This document shows positions 1-10,696 of a stretch of 64,000 bases of DNA, one piece after another. Within the stretch, counting starts at the first letter, position 1; the number at the start of each line of letters is the position of its first letter. The stretch comes from Endothia cerciana (taxonomy: Eukaryota > Ascomycota > Sordariomycetes > Diaporthales > Cryphonectriaceae): contig JALRMH010000002.1 in NCBI GenBank assembly GCA_026119935.1, positions 1,054,001 through 1,118,000 of the forward strand, written 5' to 3'. The position numbers and the translations under genes were made by a program. The notes under the pieces are model-generated. The model searched no databases. It had not been told where the DNA came from and saw only the letters and a program-made list of their open reading frames with translations.

Positions 1-348
1 GGTGCTAAGGCCTGCGGGAAACATGCCACTTCACACACCAGGCGAGGGACTGAAGTTCGGGACCCGTGGTTGTGTGAAGGGCAGACTGACACGGCATGCT
101 CTATTGCGCATCTTCAAGCGCTAGCGGCGACAGGGCGTTGGGAACAGCCGTAACGTGGATGAGGCCGAACGATATAGGCAGGAAATGGTTGTCATGTGCA
201 GGGAGCTGTGCTCCTAATCTTATTTGGAATTTTTATACAAAGTTTATTCTGTGTATGATGTCCGGCGCACGACACCCGGGTGGTGGTAGTTAAGACCAGT
301 CGCTATAGCGCGGCCGCTAGACTTCTAGGTGCACCACAAGGAGCTGAA
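1..348. other. 3' flank of fumarase gene
   Basis: This is the downstream side of the minus-strand fumarase gene at the left edge of the window. Short open frames exist on both strands, but none resembles a known protein and I see no RNA gene. It most likely holds the fumarase 3' untranslated region. Confidence 0.6.
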
Positions 349-2114
349 TCATCCCTTGTAGGGCGAGGGGCCGATCATGAGCTCGGGCTTGACGAGGCTG
401 TCGAACTCCTCCTCGTCCAGGGCGTTCAGCTCCAGGGCGGATGCCTTGAGGGTCAGGCCCTTCTTGTGGGCGTTCTTGGCAACCTTGCTGGCCATGTCGT
501 ATCCGATCTTGGGGTTCAGGCAGGTGACAAGCATGAGACTGGGTGGGTCCATTAGCACGGCCTCGCAGGCCCCCAGGGCCACGGCTGGGCAAGACTTACG
601 ATTCCTTCATGATGCTGGCGATCTTCTCCTCGTTGGCCTGCAGGCCGGCGACCAGGTTCTTCTCGAACGACCGCATGCCGTCGGACAGCAGGCGGACGCT
701 GTGGAGCAGGTTACGGATGACCAGGGGCTTGTACACGTTCAGCTCGAACTGGCCGTTCATCCCGCCAATCGTGCAGGCAACGTTGTTGCCCATCACCTGG
801 GCGCAGACCATGGTCAGGGCCTCGCACTGGGTCGGGTTGACCTTGCCGGGCATGATACTCGAGCCGGGCTCGTTCTCGGGAAGGATCAGCTCGCCCAGAC
901 CGCACCGGGGGCCGCTGCCGAGGTACCGGATGTCCTGGGCGACCTTGGTGAGCGATGCGGCCAGGGTGTTGAGGCAGCCGTGCGCCTGCACGACAGCATC
1001 GTGGGCGGCCAGGGCCTCGAACTTGTTGGGTGCCGTCTCGAACTTGGTGCCGGTCATCTTGGAGACCTCCTCGGCAATAGCCTCAGCAAACCCCTGGAAG
1101 GTGTTGATGCCGGTGCCGACAGCGGTACCGCCCTGCGCCAGCTGACGCAGGGCCGGCAGGCTGGACTCGACCCTCTGGATGCCAAAGTCCAGCTGCGCAA
1201 CGTATCCGGAGAACTCCTGCGCCAGGGTCAGGGGCGTGGCGTCCTGCAGGTGTGTCCGCCCGATCTTGATGATGTTCTTGGCCTCGAACTCGTCCACCTT
1301 CCTCTGCAGCGCATCCCTCAGGCTCTTCAGGCTCGGGACCAGCTCGCCCTCGATCTCGAGGACGGCGGCGATGTGCATGACGGTGGGGAACGTGTCGTTG
1401 GAGGAGGCGGAGCGGTTGACGTGGTCGTTGGGGTGCACAGGCTTCTTGGAGCCCATCTGGCCGCCCAGGATCTCGATGGCGCGGTTCGAGATGACCTCGT
1501 TGGCGTTCATGTTGGACTGGGTACCGGAGCCGGTCTGCCAGACGACGAGGGGGAAGTGGTCGACCAGCTTCAGGTCGGCGACCTCCTTGGCGGCCTGCTG
1601 GATGGCCTCAGAGATCTTGGGATCTAGATTGTGGCGCCGTGAGTTCCATGCCCTGCCTGCTCCTCATGGTGTGTAGCCGTCCTTCCTGCCCGACAGAGGG
1701 AGACATACCGAGGCCATAGCGCACGTTCACCGCGGCGGCAGCGCCCTTCAGGATACCGAATGCCCTGATGATGGGCGGGGGCATGCGGTCCTGGGGCTGG
1801 TTGATGCGGAAGTTCTCGAGGGAGCGCTCGGTCTGCGCCCCCCAGTACTTGTCCGCGGGGACCTGGATCTCGCCAAAGGCGTCGCTCTCGGTTCTCGTGC
1901 CGGCCATTCTTATCGACGAGGCGTGGAGGTATCGTGTCGTGGTGTTGCGGAGTGACGTGGGAGGGGTACCGAGGGAGGGGACTGCCGCACGAGGAGCTGC
2001 CGGCCTGTTGGGGTTCAGGCATGTGCTCAGAGCCCTCGTGCTGCTACTGCCCCTCGGCCTAGCCAGCCAGCTCCTCACCGAGCCGGAGGCGCATGATCGT
2101 GCGGACTGGAGCAT
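349..2114 (-). CDS. FUM1: Fumarate hydratase, class II, mitochondrial/cytosolic
   Basis: Fumarase interconverts fumarate and L-malate in the TCA cycle. Three exons read right to left: 1709-2114, 600-1623 and 349-538. They are separated by an 85-nt intron (GTATGT donor) and a 61-nt intron (GTAAGT donor). Joined, they give 539 residues, which fits class II fumarases. The family signature GSSIMPGKVNPTQCEALT is present, as are the NDTFPT and GRTHLQDATP segments that help build the active site. The first 35 or so residues are rich in Arg, Ser and Ala and poor in acids (MLQSARSCASGSVRSWLARP), as expected of a mitochondrial presequence. A second in-frame Met (MAGTRTESDAFGE) sits where mature fumarase begins and could give a cytosolic form; fungal fumarases are known to be dual-localised, but that use here is inference. 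The start is an ATG at 2114. Confidence 0.95.
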
Positions 2115-3221
2115 CCTGATGCTGTGACGGCGGTGTGATTAGTTGGGCGAGGGCGGGGTATGAATCCTCGTCTTCCTGTCCAATGCCTGCCTTGACGGGT
2201 ATCAACTGCAGATCTTGCGAATTGAATTGGCGCGTTCCAGATCTCCTACGAAGGCCATACTGGACACTTTTTTTTTTTCTTCCTTCTTTCCCTTTACTTC
2301 CCCCAGAAAATACCTCCTCCACAGGAGCATGGGCCTCTTCGGGCCATCCCGCGACGCAGCCCCAAGCCCCCGTTGGCCCCAAGCTCTTATTTCCCCCAAC
2401 TTTCCCCGATGTCGGCGGAAAACGGAAACAACACGGCTACTACCAGGGAAAATATAGAACCCGACCGAACTGGCAGCGGACATGCCCGTGTCAGGCATTG
2501 ACATTCTGACATGCACAGACCCGGCCGGGGGGGGGGGGGCGCCAGCAACATTAGGTTCATGCTGCCAGGAGCAAGTCTGTCCTGGATCAAGCGGTCCTTG
2601 CTATTCTTGTGAGGATCTCGCGCCTAGCTCATAACCACACAAAAGAAACCGGTGCTTCTTGGCTGTGAGAAATGATAACCCCCTCCCATGGACCAGAGAA
2701 CAGGAGCGATAGCAGCCAACCGACTGGCAGGACAAGTAGCGACCCCCCGGACAGAGGAGGTGTCTGTGATGTTCAGCTGAGAGTGTTGTCCTTGCGGGTG
2801 ACTGCCGTATAGCCCAGTTCAGATAGAACACACGGAGATATCTCCTCAAGCTGACCATCGATTCCTCGACCTAGCTTTCTGGCCGCGTCGTGCCAAATGT
2901 GCTTGACCTTCTCGATTCTTGGTTCCTGGGCTCGAGCACATAGACCCGGTGGTTAGGCTGCAGGCTTTTGGCCACCAACGACAGCGCCACGCCAAGGGGT
3001 TGATCGAGCGAGAGGGCAAGCCAGGAGAAGCAAGCTGGGGTTATATTATTCTCTTGACCGGCCCTGCGCGGACTACTCCGCAAATTGCATTGGACGAGAG
3101 GTCAGGCTCTGCCACTGATACGTGCTCAGCTGCCATAGATGTGATCTAACGTACTTAAGTCGACCTGACGTGAACGTGACCAACTCGACGCTCGGGAAGA
3201 CTGACGGAGACACCCCTCCCA

Positions 3222-3264
3222 CCCCCCCCCCCAAAACCGCCAAGCACTACTTTGGGGGGGGGGG
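3222..3264. repeat. Perfect poly-C/poly-G inverted repeat (potential hairpin)
   Basis: Eleven C followed by AAA (3222-3235) is the exact reverse complement of TTT followed by eleven G (3251-3264). The two arms are separated by 15 nt. It could form a 14-bp stem as single-stranded DNA or RNA, and the G arm alone is a G-tract. Confidence 0.8.
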
Positions 3265-3727
3265 GTAAGCACACTATGTAGGAGTGTTCTCTATAGAGTC
3301 GGAGCAGCGAGCCGGGGAAGCACTGGGGTGGAGGGGGGCCCGAGGGAGGTGTTCTAGCTGCGCAGCGTTGCCCAGATACTCCGGCCTACCGAACCGAGCC
3401 AATATCGGGCGTTCATTTCGGGCTGTGAACCGCTAACTCGATGTGCTTTGGTCTCACCCCGGCTTGTAGGGACATGGAATGCAAAATGTTATATTCACCG
3501 CTGGTGACGGGAGCTCGCCATAAGAAGGCTGTCGTTCGCAACCACCCCTGTGAGACTTTTGTTGTCTTTGACTCGAAACCGGCAGGGCACGGGGAGCCAA
3601 CCACTGCCTGCTGTGGGCATGTAATCAGTAAGACTCGCCGGCTCGGCCGGTGTTGTCATCCTGCCCAGAATCACAACACGATCCTGTGCGAAGGATGAGA
3701 TACCGCCGGCAACGGAGGTACCGCAGG

Positions 3728-3751
3728 GGTGTGTGTGTGTGTGTGTGTGTT
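3728..3751. repeat. GT dinucleotide microsatellite
   Basis: About eleven uninterrupted GT units lie in intergenic DNA. Confidence 0.9.
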
Positions 3752-4487
3752 GTTCGATGTTCTGGGGAAGAAAAAGTCCGGGGCAGCCTCATCCTCCCCA
3801 TGACGTCGGGACGGTAGGAAGGTTCTAGATGACGTTGATGAAGGGGGGAAAAGGACCAGGGCAGGACCTGTATGTAGTGTGTCATTGTCATCGACTGCTG
3901 CGACAGGTTCTTCTGCTGGCCCTTGCGGTGGTCGTGTCATACAAAGGCGAATATTCTGGACCAAGGTTTCCGATTTGCAATCGTGATTATATAATACAGG
4001 CACAGGACAGTGCGGCGACCTTCTGGGAGCGTTCAGAGGGTTTTTGTGGAGTGCATACAATACTACTTAGTAGATTTTGGCTCTGCGGGGCCCCCTGCCG
4101 CAGCCCTTGTCTTAGGCGCAGCCGAGCCTGCCATCCCTTTCAGCCTTTCCCGCAAACCTTGGTGAGCCTCGACCTGGGGTACCTGCTGGCGTGCGTACCT
4201 CAACCTCACCTCGCACCTCCAGCAGGGGCGGTGACCCCCCGGCAGATGGGAGGGGGGCCTTTAGGTCTTTTCGACTGATGGACTTCCTGTCCGGCCCATG
4301 ACGCCGGCGGGTCCACGCCCAAAACAACCACCCGCCAGCACCGCTCTGCAGGAGTCACTCTCGAGGGCTCAGGATGTCACCGCCAGGTACCGTCGCAATT
4401 TTTCACCCTGAGGGCCAATCAGCGCCCGGGCCTGGTCACGAAAGGGATAGCGCGGATTGCACCATCGATGGCTTATATCAGGCACGC

Positions 4488-4497
4488 ATGGGGCCAT
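4488..4497. promoter_or_regulatory. Candidate CYS3-type sulfur regulator site
   Basis: ATGGGGCCAT matches nine of ten positions of the palindromic consensus ATGRYRYCAT bound by Neurospora CYS3 and related bZIP sulfur regulators. It lies about 0.7 kb upstream of the PAPS reductase start, a gene that such regulators control in other fungi. A single degenerate ten-mer can occur by chance, so this is only a candidate. Confidence 0.25.
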
Positions 4498-5195
4498 CAA
4501 TCATCATACATCCAGACATCGCCCTGCCCTGCCCCGAACCGTCGGATGGCGCAATCCCCAGCGCATCCTGGGGCCCCTCACAGTAGTCCCCTCGAGGTAG
4601 CCTCCTTGTATCTCCCTCCCTCTCTCTCCTGCGAGGCGAGGCGAGGGACGGTGTGTCAGGGTTCGATTAATAATGGGCCGGGGCTGGGGAGCTGTGCTGG
4701 TGGTGGTGCTGGTAGGCTCTGGGAGGGCCGTGACATTGGGGACTGACAGATGGCCGCCCTCAGGTCCCGGACCAGGTATTAGAGCCAAGGTATCCCGCTG
4801 CTCCTTTTCGTATGATGTGCGATGCCGCAATCCCATCCATCCAGGCACGGGCTGTTCGGCTTGTAAGAGGGACGGACCCAAGGCGGCCGAGAAATATCTT
4901 TCAAAGGCACTGCTCCTGCTCTCCCCCCCCTCCCGTTCCCTTCCTAGCACACACAGCTCACGCTCACACCCTTCCCACACCGCAACTCTCTACTCCTGAA
5001 GGCCCCCTCCTGATACTAGCTCTCTCTGTGCTCTCGCCCACCAATACCTGCTGTCACATACCGGGCTCCAGACCCTCCACCCTCCCGGGAACCTCCTCAT
5101 CCTCAAAACTTCCAAGCACAGCCCATCACTGCTTGGGATTTTAGGACCAACGATCACACATCACGTACTCTCTCTTCCACGCACACACAAAAAAC

Positions 5196-6203
5196 ATGGG
5201 CAACTACACCCACTCGGGCACATCCTCAGCAGAGGCATCGCCCCGCCTGAAGGCCCTCGACACAAAATCAGACGCCTCCTCCGCGTCTGACGACCTCGAG
5301 TCGGGCTACGCCTCCGCCACATCATCCACCATGGCGCTGCCGGCCGTGACCTTCACGCCCTACCACCTCAAGTGGCTCAACGCCCGCCTGGAGACCATGC
5401 ACCCCCAGGACATCCTGCGCTTCTGCAAGATCCTCTTCCCCAACCTGTACCAGTCCACGGCCTTCGGCCTCACCGGCCTGGTGACGCTGGACATGCTGTC
5501 CAAGCTGGAGAAGGAGGACTCCCGCCCCGTCGACATCATCTTCCTCGACACCCTCTACCACTTCCAGGAGACCCTCGACCTCGTCGACCGCGTGCGGCGG
5601 CGCTACCCGGCCACCACGGTGCACGTCTTCCGGCCGGACGGCTGCAGCACGGCCGAGGAGTTCGAGGCCATCTTCGGCGAGCGCGCGTGGGAGACCAGCC
5701 CCGAGATGTACGACTGGTACGCCAAGGTCGAGCCGCAGCAGCGCGCGTACACGGAGCTCAACGTGGCGGCCGTGCTCACCGGCCGCCGGCGGTCGCAGGG
5801 CGGGCAGCGCGACCGGATCCCCGTCATCGAGGTGGACGAGGAGCGCGGCGTCGTCAACATCAACCCGCTGGTCGCCTGGAGCTTCGAGCAGGTGCACCGG
5901 TACGTCCAGGAGAACGACGTGCCGTACAACGCGCTCCTGGACCGGGGCTACAAGAGCGTCGGGGACTGGCACTCGACGAGCCCCGTCGCCGCCGGCGAGG
6001 ACGAGCGCGCCGGCCGGTGGAAGGGCCAGGCCAAGACCGAGTGCGGCATCCACAACCAGAAGAGCAGGTACGCCCAGTACCTCGAGCAGATGGAGCAGCA
6101 GCGCCGCGAGGCCGAGGTGGCCAAGGCGTTCCAGGAGAACCAGGGGCGCGGCGATGGCGCGCCGCCGGCCGCCCAGCAGTCCGCGGTCCAGGTCTCGTCA
6201 TAG
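5196..6203 (+). CDS. MET16: Phosphoadenylyl-sulfate (PAPS) reductase, thioredoxin-dependent
   Basis: This enzyme reduces PAPS to sulfite and adenosine 3',5'-bisphosphate using thioredoxin, the step before sulfite reductase in assimilatory sulfate reduction. It acts in the cytosol. The 335-residue frame has no intron. The first 45 residues are Ser/Ala-rich and probably disordered. The PP-loop nucleotide-binding fold follows, including TAFGLTGLVTLDMLSKL and DIIFLDTLYHFQET. The catalytic segment KTECGIH near the C-terminus carries the nucleophilic cysteine at about residue 283, followed by a charged, Gln-rich tail. There is no paired CC motif of the iron-sulfur bacterial and plant APS reductase type, which supports PAPS rather than APS as substrate. 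The ATG at 5196 follows a pyrimidine-rich leader with an A-rich context. A possible sulfur-regulator site lies upstream at 4488. Confidence 0.95.
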   Translation: MGNYTHSGTSSAEASPRLKALDTKSDASSASDDLESGYASATSSTMALPAVTFTPYHLKWLNARLETMHPQDILRFCKILFPNLYQSTAFGLTGLVTLDMLSKLEKEDSRPVDIIFLDTLYHFQETLDLVDRVRRRYPATTVHVFRPDGCSTAEEFEAIFGERAWETSPEMYDWYAKVEPQQRAYTELNVAAVLTGRRRSQGGQRDRIPVIEVDEERGVVNINPLVAWSFEQVHRYVQENDVPYNALLDRGYKSVGDWHSTSPVAAGEDERAGRWKGQAKTECGIHNQKSRYAQYLEQMEQQRREAEVAKAFQENQGRGDGAPPAAQQSAVQVSS

Positions 6204-6661
6204 CGTGCCGAGATGCGGATGTCGCTCCTCGCCGGGGATGTTTTGATGAATTTATGAGAGCGTTTCGCCCCAACCAATGGCTTGTCGGACACGAGCCAAG
6301 AAATAGGAGTTTTCTTTGGTGTTGGGAAAAGAGATGGGATTTCCATTGCTTGGCGTTGGAGGCAGATTTTGTGGTCTTGATTCCCATGCCACGGGTTGCA
6401 TATGGCAAAAAGCACCTGGACCTGATCAAAAAGGCTCAAAAAGGCTACCCAATAGACACAATCAACAGTCAATTACAACATAAGAATGAAATTGTAACTA
6501 CTTGCCAATGACTCTATAGTGTCAATATCCCTCTGTTTTCCCACCGCCAGCAACGATTGACCCATGGTGATGGGGCCACCCAGAGGCCAGCCTCAAAGTG
6601 CCCGATCCCCAAGATGGCCACCGCCCAGCCGTCCCACCAAACCCCAGGGTTCGGGTCATTC

Positions 6662-6702
6662 ATCCACACACACACGCACGCACGCACGCACGCACGCACG
6701 CA
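6662..6702. repeat. CACA/CACG short tandem repeat
   Basis: Alternating CACA and then CACG tetranucleotides run for about 40 nt in intergenic DNA. Confidence 0.85.
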
Positions 6703-7109
6703 CAACATCTCGCGCGGCTACCAGGCTCGCGCGGGATCGGGTCGGGAAAGGGCGGAGAGTTGTGGGCGACTTTCGTGATGCCGTGGCGAAAGGGAGGGGG
6801 GGGGCGTGTAGAACCCGGGCTGGGGGACGGGCGGCGGACGGGAAGGAGAGGACGTCGGCGGTGGGTCTGGCGGGTGTCGGCCCCGGTCTCCATGCGAGGA
6901 CAGAGCCGCATCTGTCGGCTGCACGGTTATCGGGAATCATGCATATTTGGGCTCGATGGCGCAATACAGTCCACGCCGCAGGCGGCCTGGCACTGTGTCT
7001 GTCGCGTGTGGGGAATTTTTTTTTCTTCTTTCTCTTTCTCCCGCCCCCTCCCCCCAAAATCCATTTCCCTGCTGCAGGGCTAAGGCAGGGCAGGGGGGGT
7101 TCGCGAGGG

Positions 7110-7133
7110 CAGAGAGAGAGAGAGAGAGAGAGA
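7110..7133. repeat. GA dinucleotide microsatellite
   Basis: Roughly twelve GA units lie inside a purine-rich stretch. Confidence 0.85.
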
Positions 7134-8081
7134 GGGGGTAGAGAGGCGCGCGCGGCTGCGGCTGTTTTTTTCCGACGTGGGCCTTTTTTTTTTCTTGGGA
7201 CGTGGGGAACTGCACTTTGTAGGGCGGAGGTTGAACATGCCCCGTTGGGAGAGCTGTGTGTCTTTGTCAGCCTCACAAGGCCGGCGAGAAGACATCGAAG
7301 GGCGCACGCGGTGATGCCCCCTCTCCTTTACGAGGATTTGGTGGCACGCACGCGCTCCGGGACACTGCTATCAGAATGACCGTCGTGCGATCAGCATGTT
7401 CAACAAGACAATCAATTGCATGCCGACCGTGCTGGAGATGGGCACGAACACGACCCATGACCGTTTCCGGGCTTCCCATGGCTAAGCTTCAGCTCATGAA
7501 CAAGACGCCCATGATGTTTCCTTGTTTCAGACAATAAGCACCGTCACCAAGTGCAACACTCAATCTTTAGTAGGGTGTCACAGGGCTGAGGGGCGTTCGC
7601 TGCTTATTTGTTACGATCTCTTCCTTGACAGTGAACATGTCAACATTACCTGTTCCCACGTGGCCCGAGGCGACCTCATCATGGGTTCCAAAATATATAG
7701 CAATACAGTCCTCCACGAAAAGCTGCGCTTTAGTAACCTTAGCATATCCAACAGCTGTTTCTAATCGCTTCTGTAGTGAACAGTGTGCCACAGCGGATAA
7801 TCCATGCCTTCAGCCCATGGCTGCTCCGTCTCTGCACTCCCGCCCTGTGTAAGGATACCTAGGCCGATCAATATAAAACAAGTAGTATATTCTCTGCCCT
7901 TCGGTAGTCGCCTCCAAGCCATGGAGAACGAGATATGCTCAGTTGGAACACCACTAAGTACCCTGAAGTAGGCGATCAAGTTGCTCGTCACAAGGTGCAT
8001 AGCCTTCAGATACACGTTGTGAGGCTGCCTGTTGTAGGTCGCCGTATGATCGAGGCCTCTTCGGTTGTCCAAGGTCTATTG

Positions 8082-8435
8082 TCACAAGCTCGGCGGGCCT
8101 AGTAGCACGTCCTCATTGTCTAGCTGATCCAGTCTGGCAGCAAGAAGATCCCATATATCAAGCTGTTGGTCGGGACCTTGGAAATGAGGAGGTGCGGGTT
8201 GGACCGCTGGGTTCTGAAGAGCCGGAGCATGGAGCGTTGGTGGCTGGCCCACCGTAGATTGCAGTCCGGGGAGCTGCGAAGATTGGAAGGGTGGACCGGG
8301 AATGTATGAGCTCCGAGGCGCCGCCAACTGGGAAAACTGATAGCCAAGCTGCGCGTGTTGAAGCTGTGAACCGGGGAAGGATGAGCTCACGGCGCCCAAG
8401 GCTGGGGGAATTGATGGCCAAGCTCTGGAGGTGGG
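8082..8435 (-). other. Orphan Pro/Gln-rich open frame, possible unattached exon
   Basis: An open minus-strand frame runs from just after a TAA near 8450 down to a TAG-type stop at 8082, with no ATG inside it. It encodes a Pro/Gln/Ser-rich stretch ending in an amphipathic segment (DIWDLLAARLDQLDNEDVLL). That ending looks like real protein. The frame lies 100 bp downstream of the acidic repeat protein on the same strand, so it could be a missed last exon, but no donor and acceptor pair I tried joins the two in frame. It could also be a decayed gene or chance. Confidence 0.2.
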
Positions 8436-8527
8436 CGAGGTGGAAGGGCGAGAAATTTATGTTGCGGCCTCGGTGACTGGAGAACCTGGAATGAAACTGC
8501 TAGCGGTTGTGGAGGCAGTGGCCAGTT

Positions 8528-10696
8528 CTACTCGTCACCACCCACCTTGTCCTCAGGCGCCGTCTCTCCTTCATTCGGCGGAGCCGGCTCCTCAGCCGGG
8601 GCTGCGGCGGGCGCCGAAGTGGGCGTGTCCTCCTCGGCGTGTCGGCTCAGTTCGGCACCAAGAGGACCAAGGAGATCGGATTCGTCATCGCTACCATCCT
8701 CAGTTGGGGCTTGAGTGATCGCAGCTGGCTCTACTGCCGCTGGAGGCTCCGCCCGCCCGGGTTCCTCAGGCGTTTCTTGGGGTCCCTGCATAGGTTCGAC
8801 CTCGGGAATCTGACCTGGCATTGGTTCCTCGCTCGTGGGTATCGGAACATCAGCTATAGAGGGCGCGGCTTGCTGGACGTCTTCGGCTGATGGTGGAGGT
8901 TGCTCAACTGCGATTGGTGATACGGCTGGCTGATCTGGTATCGGGGCAGCTGGGACTTCAGGTTCCTGAGCAGCAGTTATCGCGACAACGCCTGGTATCT
9001 CCTCGGGAGCTGGCTCGAGGGATGTCGGAGCCGGCGATTCTTCGGGTTGCTGGTCTTCAGCAATGGCCTCGGCGATCGACTCCGGAACTGCGGTCTGTAG
9101 CGCTTGGTCCCCAACTGGAGATGGTTGAAGACCCAATGTTGGCTCACCGGGAACTTCTGACAGGGCTACATCTGGACCCGATGGAGTTGCTACAGGCGAG
9201 ATGTGAGGCGACGGCTCTGAAGCCGACGGCTCTGCAGCTGACGGCTCTGCAGCTGACGGCTCTGCAGCTGACGGCTCTGCAGCTGACGGCTCTGCAGCTG
9301 ACGGCTCTGCAGCTGACGGCTCTGAGGCTGACGGCTCTGCGGGCGACGGCTCTGCGGGCGACGGCTCTGCGGGCGACGGCTCTGCAGCTGACGGCTCTGC
9401 AGCTGACGGCTCTGCATGCGACGGCTCTGCGGGTGACTGCTCTGCAGGCGACGGCTCTGCGGGTGAGGGCACTATCACGTTCTTGAGCGGACTGCCCTCA
9501 ATGCCCGGCGCGTCGGCGCTCAGAGGGTTCAGCGAAGGCACTGCCAGGTCCGGGGTCGTTTCTGAGGCATCCGGGGCTGACGCTTTTGATGTGAGAGCGG
9601 TATCTGCAGGAGTGCTTGACGATGGTAAAGAGGGAGCATCCTCCATTTCCTGGTCGTCATTACCGGCAGGTGTGACACTCTCGTCACCTTCACCCTCGTC
9701 ATCTTCGTCAACATCGCCCTCACCTTCATCACCTTCTTCGTCAATTGCAGGTGAGTCCATCATCTCGACATCCTGGCCACCCTTATCGTGCTCGGCCTCG
9801 ATCTTGACACCCTGCAAAGCTAGTCAGTCACCCAGATGTGGTTTCGACAGACAAATTTGACTTACATCTGAATCAACAACTTCGGTTTTGATCTCGGACA
9901 CTCCATCCATACCAGTGCCGCCTTGAGGTTCCGGGCGTGTGCTGACAGGCAGAGGAAGCCGGCCGCGGCCGCGGCCCCGACCGCGTCCACGGCCCTTTTT
10001 CTTCTGCGGGATTGGGGGCTTCCTCCGGGCAGGTGTGCCTGCTGCGGATGACGAGGCTGTCTGTCCGGGCGCAGGTACTACACTAGTCGAGATGATCTCA
10101 CCGTCGACCTGTTGGCCTGGGGTGAGGGTCACTTCCTGCGTATATGAATTTCCAGCCGCATCATTCCGCTTCACAATAGCCTTCGTGATGGTCGGACCGG
10201 GGGTCTGTAAGGCCAGAGATTTGGAAGGCAGAGTGATAGTTCCTGGTTTCCTCTTGGCCAGGTGCGAAAGAGTCGGTCCCTCAGCACTGCGAGGAACCTG
10301 CTTCCAGATCTTAGTCTTGAAACCTTCATCAGTGGCGGAAGCCTTCTTTTCAGCCCTATCACCAGGAAGGCCGTCTCCGTCGCCATCTTCGTCGTCAAGA
10401 CTGGCCGGGCGCTTGTAAAGGCGTCCGGACCGGGCAGCTCTGAGCAGGGCCAGGCTGTGCGCGGGGATCTGGTCGGAGTCCTTCGGCATGCCGTGCGGGA
10501 GCTCTATGGCCCAGCGGTCATTCTTCTTGTTATCCTCAGTCTCCTGAGGGGGCGCAACAGTGATTTCTGCTTTGCGCCATTGTCGAACGGGGAGTCCTGT
10601 AGGCTCATGGTTAATCGTGCTTGCTCGTGAGACTGTTCCTGATTCCAAAAAAGCGGGGGGTTGGTATCGGGTGGCCATGCTTCGAGGGTACGCCAT
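8528..10696 (-). CDS. Uncharacterised nuclear-type protein with basic GR tract and EPS repeats
   Basis: Two exons, 9866-10696 and 8528-9811, are joined by a 54-nt intron (GTAAGT donor, TTTGCAG acceptor). They give 698 or 704 residues, depending on whether translation begins at the ATG at 10678 (MATRYQPPAF) or at 10696. The N-terminal part has a conserved-looking segment (KTKIWKQVPRSAEGPTLSHLAKRKPG) and then a basic tract, KKKGRGRGRGRGRGRGR, of AT-hook or RGG character. The second exon is acidic and disordered: first Asp/Glu clusters, then about 17 copies of a pentapeptide of the type AEPSA, then Pro/Ala/Glu-rich sequence to the end. The charge pattern suggests a DNA- or RNA-associated nuclear protein, which is inference. 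I do not recognise the family. The gene is divergent from the one at 11862. Confidence 0.7.
9208..9470 (-). repeat. 15-bp coding minisatellite (AEPSA pentapeptide)
   Basis: A 15-bp unit (GACGGCTCTGCAGCT on the plus strand) is repeated about 17 times with a few substitutions inside the coding exon. The central copies at about 9235-9325 are nearly identical, which suggests recent expansion. All copies keep the frame and encode variants of AEPSA, PEPSP and SEPSA. Confidence 0.9.

Larger units (their letters stand above)
2115..5195. other. Intergenic region between fumarase and PAPS reductase
   Basis: About 3.1 kb lying between two divergent genes, with no convincing coding sequence. It holds a G run at 2527-2539, a C-run/G-run inverted repeat at 3222-3264, a GT microsatellite near 3729-3750 and pyrimidine-rich sequence just before the PAPS reductase start. 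The small open frames present are low-complexity or lack homology I recognise. It should contain the fumarase promoter at the left end and the PAPS reductase promoter and leader at the right. Confidence 0.6.
6204..8081. other. Intergenic region with microsatellites
   Basis: About 1.9 kb. It contains a CACA/CACG repeat at 6662-6702, a long T run at 7017-7023, a GA microsatellite at 7110-7133 and other homopurine tracts. Minus-strand frames at 7567-7791 and 7761-8072 look weakly protein-like but have no recognisable domain and shift frame relative to each other, so I do not call a gene. Confidence 0.5.

Noticed and set aside
4656..4672. GGTTCGATTAA as a tRNA B-box
   Set aside because: The CC of the consensus is missing, and no acceptor stem or A box lies at the right distance.
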